Below are positions 7,260-15,869 of a DNA stretch of 64,000 nt, in pieces. Source of the stretch: Microbacterium kunmingense. GTDB taxonomy: Bacteria; Actinomycetota; Actinomycetes; Actinomycetales; Microbacteriaceae. The translations under genes and the position numbers were made by a program. Numbering within the stretch: the stretch's first letter is position 1; each line of letters opens with the position of its first letter. The notes beneath the pieces are model-generated. The model did no database searches. It saw only the letters and a program-made list of their open reading frames with translations, and was not told the origin of the DNA. The stretch spans positions 186,001-250,000 of the forward strand of contig NZ_JAKNUS010000001.1 of the NCBI RefSeq assembly GCF_023155745.1, given 5' to 3'.

Positions 7260-8393
7260 ATGCCGATCGCTCAGCCCGCTGCATCCGTGTCTCTCGACGG
7301 GTTCGAGTTGCGGGTGCTGCATCTGCCGCTGGTTTCGCCGTTCACCACCTCGTTCGGCACCGAGACGGTGCGCGAGGTGATCGTCGTGCGGGCGCTCACC
7401 GCCGACGGCGAGGGGTGGGGCGAGATCGTCACGGGGGCGGCGCCGCTGTACTCCAGCGAATACACGCAGGGCGCGTGGGATGTCGCCACGCGCTTCCTCA
7501 TCCCGGCGCTGCTCGAGCGTGGCGACGTCGCGCCGCACGAGGTGCCGGGCGTCTTCGCGCCGTTCCTCGGGCACCGCATGGCCAAGGCCGGACTCGAGCT
7601 CGCGGTCGTCGACGCGGCGCTGCGCGCCGAGGCGCGCTCGTTCGGCGACTACCTCGGCGCGGCGGTCGACCGGGTGCCGTCGGGGGTCTCGGTGGGGCTG
7701 CAGCGCGATCCCGCGGCGCTCGTCGACGCCGTCGGAGCCTACCTCGCCGAGGGGTACGTGCGCATCAAGATCAAGATCAAGCCCGGGCGGGATGTCGCCG
7801 ACACCGCCGCGGTGCGCGAGGCGTTCGGCGAGGTGCCGCTGCAGGTCGACGCGAACTCCGCGTACACGCTCGCCGATCTCGACACACTCGCTGCGCTGGA
7901 CGCCTTCGACCTGCTGCTCATCGAGCAGCCGCTCCAGGAGGACGACCTCGTCGATCACGCCGTGCTCGCCGAGCGGGTGCGCACGCCCATCTGCCTGGAC
8001 GAGTCGATCGTGTCGGCCAAGGCCGCCGGCGATGCGCTTGCCCTGGCGGCGGCGAAGGTGATCAACATCAAGGCCGGACGTGTCGGCGGATACCTCGAGG
8101 CCGTCCGCATCCACGATCTCTGCGTCGCCGCGGGGGTGCCGGTGTGGTGCGGCGGGATGCTCGAGACGGGGATCGGCCGGGCGGCGAACGCCGCCCTCGC
8201 CGCCCTTCCGGGCTTCACCCTGCCCGGCGACGTGTCGGCCGCGAGTCGGTTCTACCACCGCGACATCGTGACCGAGCCCGCCGTGCTCGAGGACGGGCAC
8301 GTGCGGGTGCCGACGGGTCCCGGCCTCGGGGTCGAGGTCGACCGCGCGTTCCTCGACGAGGTCACCGTTGAGCGGCTGGAGATCCGGAGGTAG
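7260..8393 (+). CDS. menC: Enolase-superfamily enzyme: o-succinylbenzoate synthase / N-acylamino acid racemase
   Basis: This 377-aa enzyme belongs to the muconate-lactonising subgroup. Visible catalytic features are the KxK pair (K170, K172 in VRIKIKIKPG), metal ligands D197 (VDANS), E222 (IEQPL) and D247 (LDES), and the second base K271 (NIKAGR). Length and motifs fit MenC type 2 and the catalytically overlapping N-succinyl/N-acylamino acid racemases. No other menaquinone gene is nearby, whereas a COG3375-type acyltransferase lies upstream. Racemase function is therefore at least as likely as menaquinone synthesis, and the symbol marks the family only. Confidence 0.8.
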   Translation: MPIAQPAASVSLDGFELRVLHLPLVSPFTTSFGTETVREVIVVRALTADGEGWGEIVTGAAPLYSSEYTQGAWDVATRFLIPALLERGDVAPHEVPGVFAPFLGHRMAKAGLELAVVDAALRAEARSFGDYLGAAVDRVPSGVSVGLQRDPAALVDAVGAYLAEGYVRIKIKIKPGRDVADTAAVREAFGEVPLQVDANSAYTLADLDTLAALDAFDLLLIEQPLQEDDLVDHAVLAERVRTPICLDESIVSAKAAGDALALAAAKVINIKAGRVGGYLEAVRIHDLCVAAGVPVWCGGMLETGIGRAANAALAALPGFTLPGDVSAASRFYHRDIVTEPAVLEDGHVRVPTGPGLGVEVDRAFLDEVTVERLEIRR

Positions 8394-8398
8394 CGCCG

Positions 8399-9361
8399 GT
8401 GCGGTCTGCACAGCTCCTCAGATCCGGGCGCCCTCGGGCGCGCCACGCCGGGATACGGCGCGGTGGCCGCGTGTTTCTGAGGAGTTGTGCGGTCGCGGTC
8501 GTCGGGCTTGCGCTGGTCGGCTGCGCCGGCGCCGGCGCCGGCGCGCCGGGTGAACCCGCCTCCCGCGGCTCGACGGCCCTCGCCGCGGGCGTCACCGTCG
8601 AGATCGTGCAGCTTCGCGCGGATGTGGCGCTGCGCCAGGCGCAGGTGCACGTCGTCAACGGCGGCGACACCGACCTGCAGATCGGCGAGGTCGCCGTCGA
8701 CGACCCCCGCTTCACCGCCCCGGCGACCCGCGTGCTCGCCGGGCGCACGAGCACGGTGCCCGCGGGCGCCGAGGTCGACATCCGCGTGCAACTCCCCGAG
8801 GTCGCCTGCTCCGCCCCCGTGGCGGCGGCGGCGCAGCCGGCGGTGGAGCTGACCTTTCTCGCCGACGGCGTCGGGGGCACGGCGCGCGTCGTCGCCGCCG
8901 ACCCGCTCGGCTTCCTCGCACCCCTCCACGAGCGGGAGTGCCGGGCCGCCGCGCTCGCCGAGGCGGCGACGCTGGCGTTCACCGGGTTCACCCCCGCGCC
9001 GCCCGGGCAGCCCGCGACCCTCCAGCTCACGGTCACCCCGACCGGTCGCGGCGAGGCGACCGTCGTGGCGGTGCAGGCCACGAACCTCCTCGACTTCGGA
9101 CCGGCGACCGTCGACGGCGCGTTCCCGCTCGATCTGCCGGTGGTGCCCGGCGACACCGACCCCACCGTCGTCGACATCCCGCTCCTGCCCTCGCGGTGCG
9201 ACCCGCACGCGGTGCAGGAGGACAAGCGGGGCACGATCTTCGACATCCGGCTGAGCCTCGACGGCGAGCCCGGCGAGATCGAGCTGTTCGTCGGCGACGC
9301 GCTGCGCGGCGACATCCTCACCTGGGTGTCGAGCTGGTGCGGGTTCGCCGGCGCCGGTTAG
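8399..9361 (+). CDS. Predicted lipoprotein, unknown function
   Basis: This 320-aa protein has a long signal peptide ending in the lipobox LVGC (Cys about residue 42), followed by a Gly/Ala linker. The mature part is beta-rich with repeated half-domains (VEIVQLRADVALRQAQVHV and LQLTVTPTGRGEATVVAVQ), suggesting two Ig-like folds on the outer face of the membrane. The GTG at 8399 is chosen because GGAGG sits 8 nt upstream. A GTG at 8471 would give a shorter signal peptide. Part of the signal-peptide coding sequence is the right arm of an inverted repeat. The 3' end overlaps the convergent 124-aa gene by 4 nt. Confidence 0.7.
   Translation: MRSAQLLRSGRPRARHAGIRRGGRVFLRSCAVAVVGLALVGCAGAGAGAPGEPASRGSTALAAGVTVEIVQLRADVALRQAQVHVVNGGDTDLQIGEVAVDDPRFTAPATRVLAGRTSTVPAGAEVDIRVQLPEVACSAPVAAAAQPAVELTFLADGVGGTARVVAADPLGFLAPLHERECRAAALAEAATLAFTGFTPAPPGQPATLQLTVTPTGRGEATVVAVQATNLLDFGPATVDGAFPLDLPVVPGDTDPTVVDIPLLPSRCDPHAVQEDKRGTIFDIRLSLDGEPGEIELFVGDALRGDILTWVSSWCGFAGAG
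8408..8490 (+). repeat. Palindromic repeat (14-bp arms) spanning the lipoprotein start
   Basis: GCACAGCTCCTCAG at 8408-8421 and CTGAGGAGTTGTGC at 8477-8490 are inverted copies matching at 13 of 14 positions. They flank a 55-bp GC-rich core with its own small inverted repeats (GGGCGCCCTCGGGCGCGCC). The structure resembles a REP/MITE-like palindromic unit. The right arm is read as the FLRSCAV part of the lipoprotein signal peptide. Confidence 0.55.
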
Positions 9362-9732
9362 GACGGCGGCTCGGGAGCGACCCCGCCATGCACCGCGACC
9401 CCGTCGAGCGCGTCGAGGATCGCGACGCCGAGCGCGCCGCCGGCATTCCACGGGGTGTAGGCCTCGGTCCACCAGCGTGCGTCCTCGGGTGGAGTGGTGC
9501 CCGGGAGCACACGCGCGAGTTCGCCATCGCCGGGCACGAGTCGCGGCCGGAGCACCGACAGCACCACGGCGCCCTCGGCGACGACCTGCAGCACCGCACC
9601 GTCGTCGACGGGACGCAGCTCGAAGGGTGCGGCGTCGGCTCCGGCGACCTGATCGTGGACGGATGCCGAGGCTCGCCCGACAGCGGCCGCGTCGACCGGC
9701 TCGCGGGTGAGCACCACAGTGCTACGGGGCAT
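9358..9732 (-). CDS. Last gene of the T7SS operon, 124-aa hypothetical
   Basis: This 124-aa soluble protein starts inside the end of eccC (11-nt overlap) and is the seventh gene of the secretion operon. Residues 15-80 look alpha/beta (FELRPVDDGAVLQVVAEGAVVLSVLRP), followed by WWTEAYTPWNAGGALGVAILDAL. It lacks a signal peptide and WXG motif. No family is recognised. Tight coupling to eccC suggests an accessory or chaperone role for the secretion machine. It converges on and overlaps the lipoprotein gene by 4 nt. Confidence 0.65.
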   Translation of the reverse strand: MPRSTVVLTREPVDAAAVGRASASVHDQVAGADAAPFELRPVDDGAVLQVVAEGAVVLSVLRPRLVPGDGELARVLPGTTPPEDARWWTEAYTPWNAGGALGVAILDALDGVAVHGGVAPEPPS

Positions 9733-12700
9733 CGGTCATCCTCCGTCGGCGTCGGGGTCCGGGGGCGGCGGGCTCGGTGTCCGGTCCTGGCGTGGGCTCC
9801 GGCTCGGCCACCGCCGGCACCACCCCCGCCGGCGCCGCCGCCGGCGCCTCCGCCGCCGGCGCGGGCGCCACCGCCGCACCCGCCTCGAACCGCGCGACCT
9901 GGACGAGCGTCGGTCGTTCGCCGCGGCGGGCGAGCCGTCCGCGGCCGGCGATCATCGGCTCGGCGTAGAGCTTGGGCAGCAGCTGCCCCTCTGCCCGGTC
10001 GCCCGACATGATGAGGGCCGTGCCGCCGGTGTCGCGGATGCCCTGCAGTGCGAGGTCGAACATCGCCCGCGACGCCCCGGCCACCGGCCGACTGACCACG
10101 ACGTTCAGGCGCAGGTCGCGGGCCGAGGCGAGGTAGGGCAGCAGCGGGCGGAGGGGCTCGGTGCCGCCGGCGGCGAGGATGTCGAAGTCGTCGGCGACGA
10201 CCAGGATGCGCGGTCCGGGGGCCGAGCGGTCGAGGGCGCGCTTCTCCAGTTCGGTCGCGATCGAGTCCGCCAGCTGGCGGGCCTGCCGGCCCGAGGTGGC
10301 GTGGCCGCCGAGGTAGGCGTCGGGAACATCGGCGGCGAGCTCGCCGCGCGCGTCCATGAGCCCGACGACCAGCTCCTCGGGTGAGAACCGGTCGATCGCC
10401 CCCTGCACCAGGCCGCGGAGGGTCGTGGTCTTGCCGCATCGGCTGTCGCCGAAGACCAGCAGGTGCGGGTCGCCGGCGGCGAAGTCGAGGGCGACCGGCT
10501 GCATCGTGTCCTGCCGGATGCCGAAGGGGATCGCGTCGGGCTCGTCGAGGGCGTCGGGCAGCTCGGCGGGCTCGAGCACCTCGGGGAGCAGCCGGATCGG
10601 CGCGGCTTCGGGGCCCTCCCACCGTGCCGCGCTCTCATGGGCGATGCGCTCCAGCGCCGCGCCGATGTCGTCGTCCTCGGCCTCTTCCAGGAGCGGCAGC
10701 GCGATCTGTGCGAACAGCTTCTCGTCGGTGAGCACCCGTCCCGGCTCGTCGGCGCGGAGGGTGGTGGAGAGCTTCCGGGCGATCTGCGAGTCGGCGGGGT
10801 CGTTCAGCTTCAGTTCGAGCCGGGTGCCGACGAGGTTCTGCAGGTTCATCCGCAGCTCGTTCCACCGCGACAGGGTCACCACGACGTGGATGCCGAAGCT
10901 GCCGCCCCGCTCCAGGAGCTGCGCGATCGGCGCTTCGAGATCCTCGAACTCGGTGCGGACGGCTCCGAGGCCGTCGACGAGCAGCACGACGTCGGCGCTC
11001 GGTAGCTCGGGGAGCCGGCCCGCGGCGTGCTGGCGGCGCATGTCGGCGAGCGAGTCGAGATTCTGCTCGCGGAACACCCGCTCGCGCACCGCGAGCATGC
11101 CGGTGAGCTCCTCCAGGAGGCGCCCGAGGCGTTCGCGATGCCCGCGGGTCGCGACCCCGCCGACGTGGGGGAACGGCTCGATCCGGGCGAGTCCGCCGCC
11201 GGTGAGGTCCATGCCGTACACGCTCACCTCACGCGGCGAGTGGGTGAACGCCAGCGCCGTTGCCAGGGTCCGCAGGAACGTCGACCGGCCCGATTGCGGG
11301 GCTCCCATGATCGACACGTGGCCGCCCGAGCGGGTGAGGTCGAGCAGCCACGGCTCCTGTCGCTGCCTGCTCGGGTCGTCGAGCAGACCGATGGGCGCCC
11401 TGAGGGTGCCGGCCACGGCCTCCTCCTCGCTGCTGGGGAGCACACCGCCGAGGGTGAGCACCGGCGGGAGGGGTGGGAGCCACACCGGGCGCGTGCGGGC
11501 GACACCGCGGGCGACGCGCTCGGTCGCCGCCTGCACGAGGGTGCGCCCGGTCACCGGGACCTCGGGCTGCGAGCTGTCGAGTCCGTCCGCCTCGGCGGGG
11601 TCGGGATCGCTGACGCGCAGGTCGTAGGGCGGGAGGGCGAGGACAGGGGGTGCGGCGTCGCGCTCGGGACCCCGCTCGATCCGCTCGGGGACGGGGCCCG
11701 AGACGTATCCCGCCCGGAACCGCGTGTACACCGAGGTGTCGACCTTCAGGTAGCCGAACCCGGGGATCGCGGGCAGGTGGAACGCATCGGGGCTGTCGAG
11801 GACGACCGCCGACTCGGCCTCGCTGAAGGTGCGCAGACCGATGCGATACGACAGGTAGGTGTCCAGGCCCCGCAGGCGTCCCGCCTCGATGCGCTGGCTC
11901 GAGAGCAGCAGGTGCACGCCGATCGATCGACCGATCCGGCCGATGGTGAGAAGCAACTCGACGAAATCCGGCTCGGCGGTGAGGAGCTCGCCGAACTCGT
12001 CGATGACGAGGAAGAGGTGCGGCAGCGGCGGCAGATCGTCGCGTTCCCGGCGCAGCTGACGGTAGTGACCGATGGATGCCGCGTTGCCGGCCTCCTTCAG
12101 CAGACGCTGGCGGCGCACCACCTCGCCCTGGATGCTCGCGCGGGCCCGCTCGGTCAGCTGCGGATCGTCGGCGAGGTTGTCGATGATCCCGGCGACGTGC
12201 GGAAGCTGCGCGAAGGGGGCGAAGGCCGCGCCGCCCTTGTAGTCCACGAGGATCATCGACAGGTCGTCGGGGGCGTGGGTCAGCGCGAGCCCGAGGATGA
12301 GGGTGCGCAGCAACTCGCTCTTGCCCGACCCGGTCGCGCCGATGCAGATGCCGTGGGGGCCCATACCGAGCTGGGCGGATTCCTTCAGGTCCAGCAGGAC
12401 GGGCGCGCCGCGGTCGTCGATGCCGATCGGCACGCGCAGGAAGTCGCCGGCGCTGCGCGGTCGCCAGGTTGAGGCGACGTCGATCGCGTCGACGTCGGCC
12501 ACCCCGAGCAGCTCGGTGACGTCGGGGGCGAGCACCGCGCCGCTGTCGGTGGAGCTCGTGCGGGTGAGGCGGAGGCCGGCGAGCGGGCGCGCGATCACTT
12601 CGAGCAGGGCGATGTCGACCGGATCGGGCTGGATGTCGGTGACCGCCGGCTCCCCGCTTCCCGGCGTCTCCACCGTCGCCGTCCCGTCCGCAAGGGTGAT

Positions 12701-13792
12701 GCGGGAGGCCACGGAAGAGGGCTCCTTCAGCCGGTCGTCGACGAGGTGGATGACGGTGACGCCGAGGTCGGCCAGGTCGAAGGCGGCGTCGATGCGGGGG
12801 AGCGGGGTCGCGGGCCCGCCGTCCTCATCGAGGAAGATGACGAGTCGCCCGGGCTTCGTGCGACGTCCGGCGCGGCGGGCAGCGGCCGTGGCGGCGGCGC
12901 GGTCGCGCAGTTCGTCGCGAAGAAGGGTGAGGAGCTCGGGAAGGCTCGGGGCGATGCGTCGCGCGGCGAGGGCGCCGGCAGGGATGTCGCCGGCGGCGAC
13001 GTGGGGCAGCAGGTCGAAGCCCCGCCACTCATCGCGCACCCGCTCGGGGAGGACGGCGGCGAGGTGGACATCGTCGGGCGAGTGGAGCGCGGCGATCTGA
13101 GCGGCGAGGCTGCGGCAGACCCGGAGGGTCTCGTCGCGGTCGCCGACGACCGACACCTGACCGCCTCGTTCGAGGTCGACCAGGGCCGGCATCCCCTGCG
13201 ACAGGCCGGCCAGGCGCACCATGCGCTCCGCCGATTCGCGCATGACGGGATCGAAGGGCTGGACGGGGTTCTGCTCCGGCGGCAGCGACACGTCCACGGC
13301 ACGCAGGTCGGCGGTCCCCATCCTCACGCGGAGGAAGTCGGCGTCGCCGGGGCGACGCTCCCACCGTCGCGCGGGGTTGAGGGCGATCTCGACGAGGGTG
13401 GCCGGTGCCGGGTGCAGCGCGAGCGCGGCCTCGCGGTGGGCATCGGCGAGATCGCGCACCTCGCCGCGGGTGCGTTCGAGATAGTCGAGGTAGCGCTCGC
13501 GCTGCAGGCGCCGCTGTCGGGCGGCGTTGCCGCGCGAGCTGAAGGCCATGCCGACGCCGCCGACGAGCGCGACGACGAGGATGACCGCGCCGACGACGAC
13601 CATGATCGGGTTGTTGCGCAGCAGCACGATCATCGTGATAGAGGACAGGCTGCCGACGACCGGGAGGAGCGACTGGATCGGGAATCCCGACGCCCCCTCG
13701 CCGAGCGGCGGGGGCGGGGCGAGGGTGATCTGGGCGGGCGGCTCGACAGGGGTGGTGACCCGGGCGGGACGATGGATGACGCGGAGGGTCAT
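9722..13792 (-). CDS. eccC: EccC-type T7SS coupling ATPase (FtsK/SpoIIIE)
   Basis: This 1356-aa protein powers type VII secretion. Two membrane helices near residues 40-85 precede three FtsK/SpoIIIE-like ATPase domains. D1 has Walker A GATGSGKSE near 485 with LFLVIDEFGELL. D2 has GAPQSGRST near 828, with Arg instead of the Walker Lys. D3 has GDSRCGKTT near 1113 with VVADDFDIL. Full-length fusion (EccCa plus EccCb) is the usual actinobacterial form. The C-terminal 80 residues are Ala/Pro/Glu-rich and end in an RRRRR cluster. The ATG at 13792 overlaps the upstream stop as ATGA. It is expected to recognise C-terminal signals of the WXG100 substrates. Confidence 0.93.
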   Translation of the reverse strand: MTLRVIHRPARVTTPVEPPAQITLAPPPPLGEGASGFPIQSLLPVVGSLSSITMIVLLRNNPIMVVVGAVILVVALVGGVGMAFSSRGNAARQRRLQRERYLDYLERTRGEVRDLADAHREAALALHPAPATLVEIALNPARRWERRPGDADFLRVRMGTADLRAVDVSLPPEQNPVQPFDPVMRESAERMVRLAGLSQGMPALVDLERGGQVSVVGDRDETLRVCRSLAAQIAALHSPDDVHLAAVLPERVRDEWRGFDLLPHVAAGDIPAGALAARRIAPSLPELLTLLRDELRDRAAATAAARRAGRRTKPGRLVIFLDEDGGPATPLPRIDAAFDLADLGVTVIHLVDDRLKEPSSVASRITLADGTATVETPGSGEPAVTDIQPDPVDIALLEVIARPLAGLRLTRTSSTDSGAVLAPDVTELLGVADVDAIDVASTWRPRSAGDFLRVPIGIDDRGAPVLLDLKESAQLGMGPHGICIGATGSGKSELLRTLILGLALTHAPDDLSMILVDYKGGAAFAPFAQLPHVAGIIDNLADDPQLTERARASIQGEVVRRQRLLKEAGNAASIGHYRQLRRERDDLPPLPHLFLVIDEFGELLTAEPDFVELLLTIGRIGRSIGVHLLLSSQRIEAGRLRGLDTYLSYRIGLRTFSEAESAVVLDSPDAFHLPAIPGFGYLKVDTSVYTRFRAGYVSGPVPERIERGPERDAAPPVLALPPYDLRVSDPDPAEADGLDSSQPEVPVTGRTLVQAATERVARGVARTRPVWLPPLPPVLTLGGVLPSSEEEAVAGTLRAPIGLLDDPSRQRQEPWLLDLTRSGGHVSIMGAPQSGRSTFLRTLATALAFTHSPREVSVYGMDLTGGGLARIEPFPHVGGVATRGHRERLGRLLEELTGMLAVRERVFREQNLDSLADMRRQHAAGRLPELPSADVVLLVDGLGAVRTEFEDLEAPIAQLLERGGSFGIHVVVTLSRWNELRMNLQNLVGTRLELKLNDPADSQIARKLSTTLRADEPGRVLTDEKLFAQIALPLLEEAEDDDIGAALERIAHESAARWEGPEAAPIRLLPEVLEPAELPDALDEPDAIPFGIRQDTMQPVALDFAAGDPHLLVFGDSRCGKTTTLRGLVQGAIDRFSPEELVVGLMDARGELAADVPDAYLGGHATSGRQARQLADSIATELEKRALDRSAPGPRILVVADDFDILAAGGTEPLRPLLPYLASARDLRLNVVVSRPVAGASRAMFDLALQGIRDTGGTALIMSGDRAEGQLLPKLYAEPMIAGRGRLARRGERPTLVQVARFEAGAAVAPAPAAEAPAAAPAGVVPAVAEPEPTPGPDTEPAAPGPRRRRRMTDAP

Positions 13793-14553
13793 GCCGCCAC
13801 CTCCCGTCCACCGGCCATGAGCGCGGCGGCAAGGCTCAGCACCGCGCGTCGCGCTGCCCGCGCAGCGCGCGGGACGAAGACGACGGGATGCGACGAGGTC
13901 GCGGCGACCGCGCGGGCGACCGCCGCGGAGTCGGGATCGGTCTCGGTGAGCGCCAGAACCACGGCGGGGCTTTCGGGGAGGGCGGAGATCGCCGGGATCA
14001 CGGCGCGGGCATTCTCGGCCGCGCCCCGTGTCGCGTCGGCGACGAGGCACACGACGTCGCTGAGCGCCGCGCACGAGCCGAGATCGGCGAGCGGGTGGTG
14101 GGCACCGAAATCGGTGACGGCCACCTCGAAGAAGCGCGCGATGGGTGCCGCCTCCGACAGCCACGCGCCCACCGGGTCGTCGGCGACGGCGGGCGGACGC
14201 AGGCCCACGATCCCGCGGCGATCCTCGAGGCCGGTCACCGCCTCGACGCTCGTCCGCGCACCGGCACGCGTCTCGCTCGGAGAACTCTCGGCGATCTCGA
14301 GCGCGCGAGCCAGACCCCCGTCGGCGGTGACATCGACCGCGAGCACCGATTCCGCGCGGCGGGAGGTGATCGTGCGCGTGACCTGCAGCGCGAGCGGTGT
14401 GACGGACTCGTGCGCCGTGAGGGAGAGGAACCCGATGCGACGCGTCGTGGAGAGGGGTGCGCGGATCGCGGCATCCTGTGTCGCCAGCACGGTCTGGGCG
14501 GCGGTGGCGCTGCCGAAGACGATGCGGGGAAGGGAGGCCAGACCGTGACTCAT
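13789..14553 (-). CDS. MinD/ParA-like T7SS-associated protein with degenerate P-loop
   Basis: This 254-aa protein sits between eccD and eccC and overlaps both by 4 nt. Its strand-turn-strand order (IGFLSLTAHESVTPLALQV, then SVLAVDVTADGGLARALE, later DVVCLVADATRGAAENA and PAVVLALTETDPDSA) resembles the MinD/ParA fold. The expected GKGGVGKT loop is replaced by LTAHESVTP (about 45-53), so ATP binding is doubtful. MinD-like proteins are found in several actinobacterial T7SS loci. A scaffolding or positioning role is inferred. Confidence 0.55.
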   Translation of the reverse strand: MSHGLASLPRIVFGSATAAQTVLATQDAAIRAPLSTTRRIGFLSLTAHESVTPLALQVTRTITSRRAESVLAVDVTADGGLARALEIAESSPSETRAGARTSVEAVTGLEDRRGIVGLRPPAVADDPVGAWLSEAAPIARFFEVAVTDFGAHHPLADLGSCAALSDVVCLVADATRGAAENARAVIPAISALPESPAVVLALTETDPDSAAVARAVAATSSHPVVFVPRAARAARRAVLSLAAALMAGGREVAA

Positions 14554-15869
14554 GCGCCGCCGCCGAACATGCCGAGCAGCTCGTCGTAGACGCCGAGCGC
14601 GCCGAGGAGGAGCGGCAGGAGGGAGACGACGGCGAGGGTCTCGAGGATGTTGCCGAGCCCGCGCAGGCGCGCGCGGGCGGCGGGGCGCGGCGAGACGATG
14701 CTCGCGGCGGCGATGACGGCGGCGACGGCGACGCCGACGGCGGGGGCGATCCAGCCGAGCGCGGCGAGCTGGGTGAGGAACGCGGTGAGCGCGATCGCTC
14801 CGACCGCCGCCCACAGTGCCCAACCCTGCGCCCGCAGCGGGAACGCGCGGAAGCGGAGTGCGGCGACCACGGCGATGGCGAGGGCGACGAGGCCCGGCCA
14901 GAGCGCGTCGGCGAGGACGAGCGCGACCCCCGTGATCGCGAGGGCGGAAGCGACCGCGAGCACGCTCCAGGTGAGGGCGGCGTAGGCGTCGTCGATCGCC
15001 GAGAACGCCCGGCCGCGACCGATGCGCTCCCCGGCGGCGGCCTGGGCGTCGAGGGTCGTGAGCCCGGCGGCCGACAGCGCGATCCAGGGGAGCGGGCCGG
15101 TGGCGAAGGCGGCCACGACCCCCGTGATCGCCGCGGCGGCCGGGTCGGAGACGCCGGCGAGGAGCAGGACGAGGAGGAGCGTGCCGAGAACCGCCCCGAG
15201 AGCGCCGCCGGCGAGGGCGCCGGGCGCGCGACGGGCGACGCCGATCGCGACGAGTACGGTGGTCGCCGCGGTGGCCAGTGCGACCGCGGCGCCCAGGAGC
15301 AGATCGGACGTGAGGGTGGCGGCGAGGATCGCCAGCACCGCGGCGAGACCCCCGGCCGCGGCCCCGACCGCGGCCGACACGCGACGGAGCCCGCCGAGCC
15401 CGAGCCCGGCCGAGGCGGCGAGGAGGACGGCGAACGCGGTGATCTGGGTCACCGCGGCTGCCTCTCCGGGAAGGGGGAGCAGCAGCGCGCCGCCGCCGAC
15501 GGCCGAGGCGATGCCGATGCCGGCCGCGAGCGCTCGGGCCCGCGCGTCCCAGCGGTCGGGTCGGTCGTCGTGGGCGTCGGCCGCGGCGTCGGTGACATCG
15601 ATCACCACCGGTGAGGGCGGGGCGGCCTCGAGCCGCTCCAGGCGCAGCAGGGTGCCGTCGAGCAGGTCGAGCTGCGTCGGGGTGCGGGCGATGTCGAGCT
15701 GCTCGCCGTCGGGGGTGACGAGGGTGAGCGGCCGCGCGACGGTGCCCTCGGTCTCGCCGAGGAGGTCGAGCAGACGCGGAAGGGCCGAGCCGAGCGACTC
15801 GTCGCTCGGGACGACGACCTCGGCGCGGGCGTGGGCGCCGGCGACGGTGACGCGGGTATAGATGCTCAC
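14550..15869 (-). CDS. eccD: EccD-type T7SS membrane channel component
   Basis: This 439-aa protein has an N-terminal ubiquitin-like (YukD) domain at residues 1-80 (SIYTRVTVAGAHARAEV to LLRLERLEAA). A short acidic linker and about eleven hydrophobic helices to the C terminus follow, the standard EccD architecture. EccD dimers form the membrane vestibule of the secretion complex with EccB and EccC. The GTG start at 15869 overlaps the upstream stop (GTGA) and has GGAGGC upstream. Confidence 0.9.
   Translation of the reverse strand: MSIYTRVTVAGAHARAEVVVPSDESLGSALPRLLDLLGETEGTVARPLTLVTPDGEQLDIARTPTQLDLLDGTLLRLERLEAAPPSPVVIDVTDAAADAHDDRPDRWDARARALAAGIGIASAVGGGALLLPLPGEAAAVTQITAFAVLLAASAGLGLGGLRRVSAAVGAAAGGLAAVLAILAATLTSDLLLGAAVALATAATTVLVAIGVARRAPGALAGGALGAVLGTLLLVLLLAGVSDPAAAAITGVVAAFATGPLPWIALSAAGLTTLDAQAAAGERIGRGRAFSAIDDAYAALTWSVLAVASALAITGVALVLADALWPGLVALAIAVVAALRFRAFPLRAQGWALWAAVGAIALTAFLTQLAALGWIAPAVGVAVAAVIAAASIVSPRPAARARLRGLGNILETLAVVSLLPLLLGALGVYDELLGMFGGGA

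Noticed and set aside
5841..8411. Very long open frame (856 codons) on the minus strand
   Set aside because: It is antisense to the GNAT, hypothetical and MenC-like genes, which have clear family motifs. Its composition is Arg/His/Asp-rich, as for high-GC shadow frames.
14457..15614. Plus-strand frame of 385 codons
   Set aside because: It is antisense to eccD and has Arg/Gly/Asp-rich low complexity typical of shadow frames.
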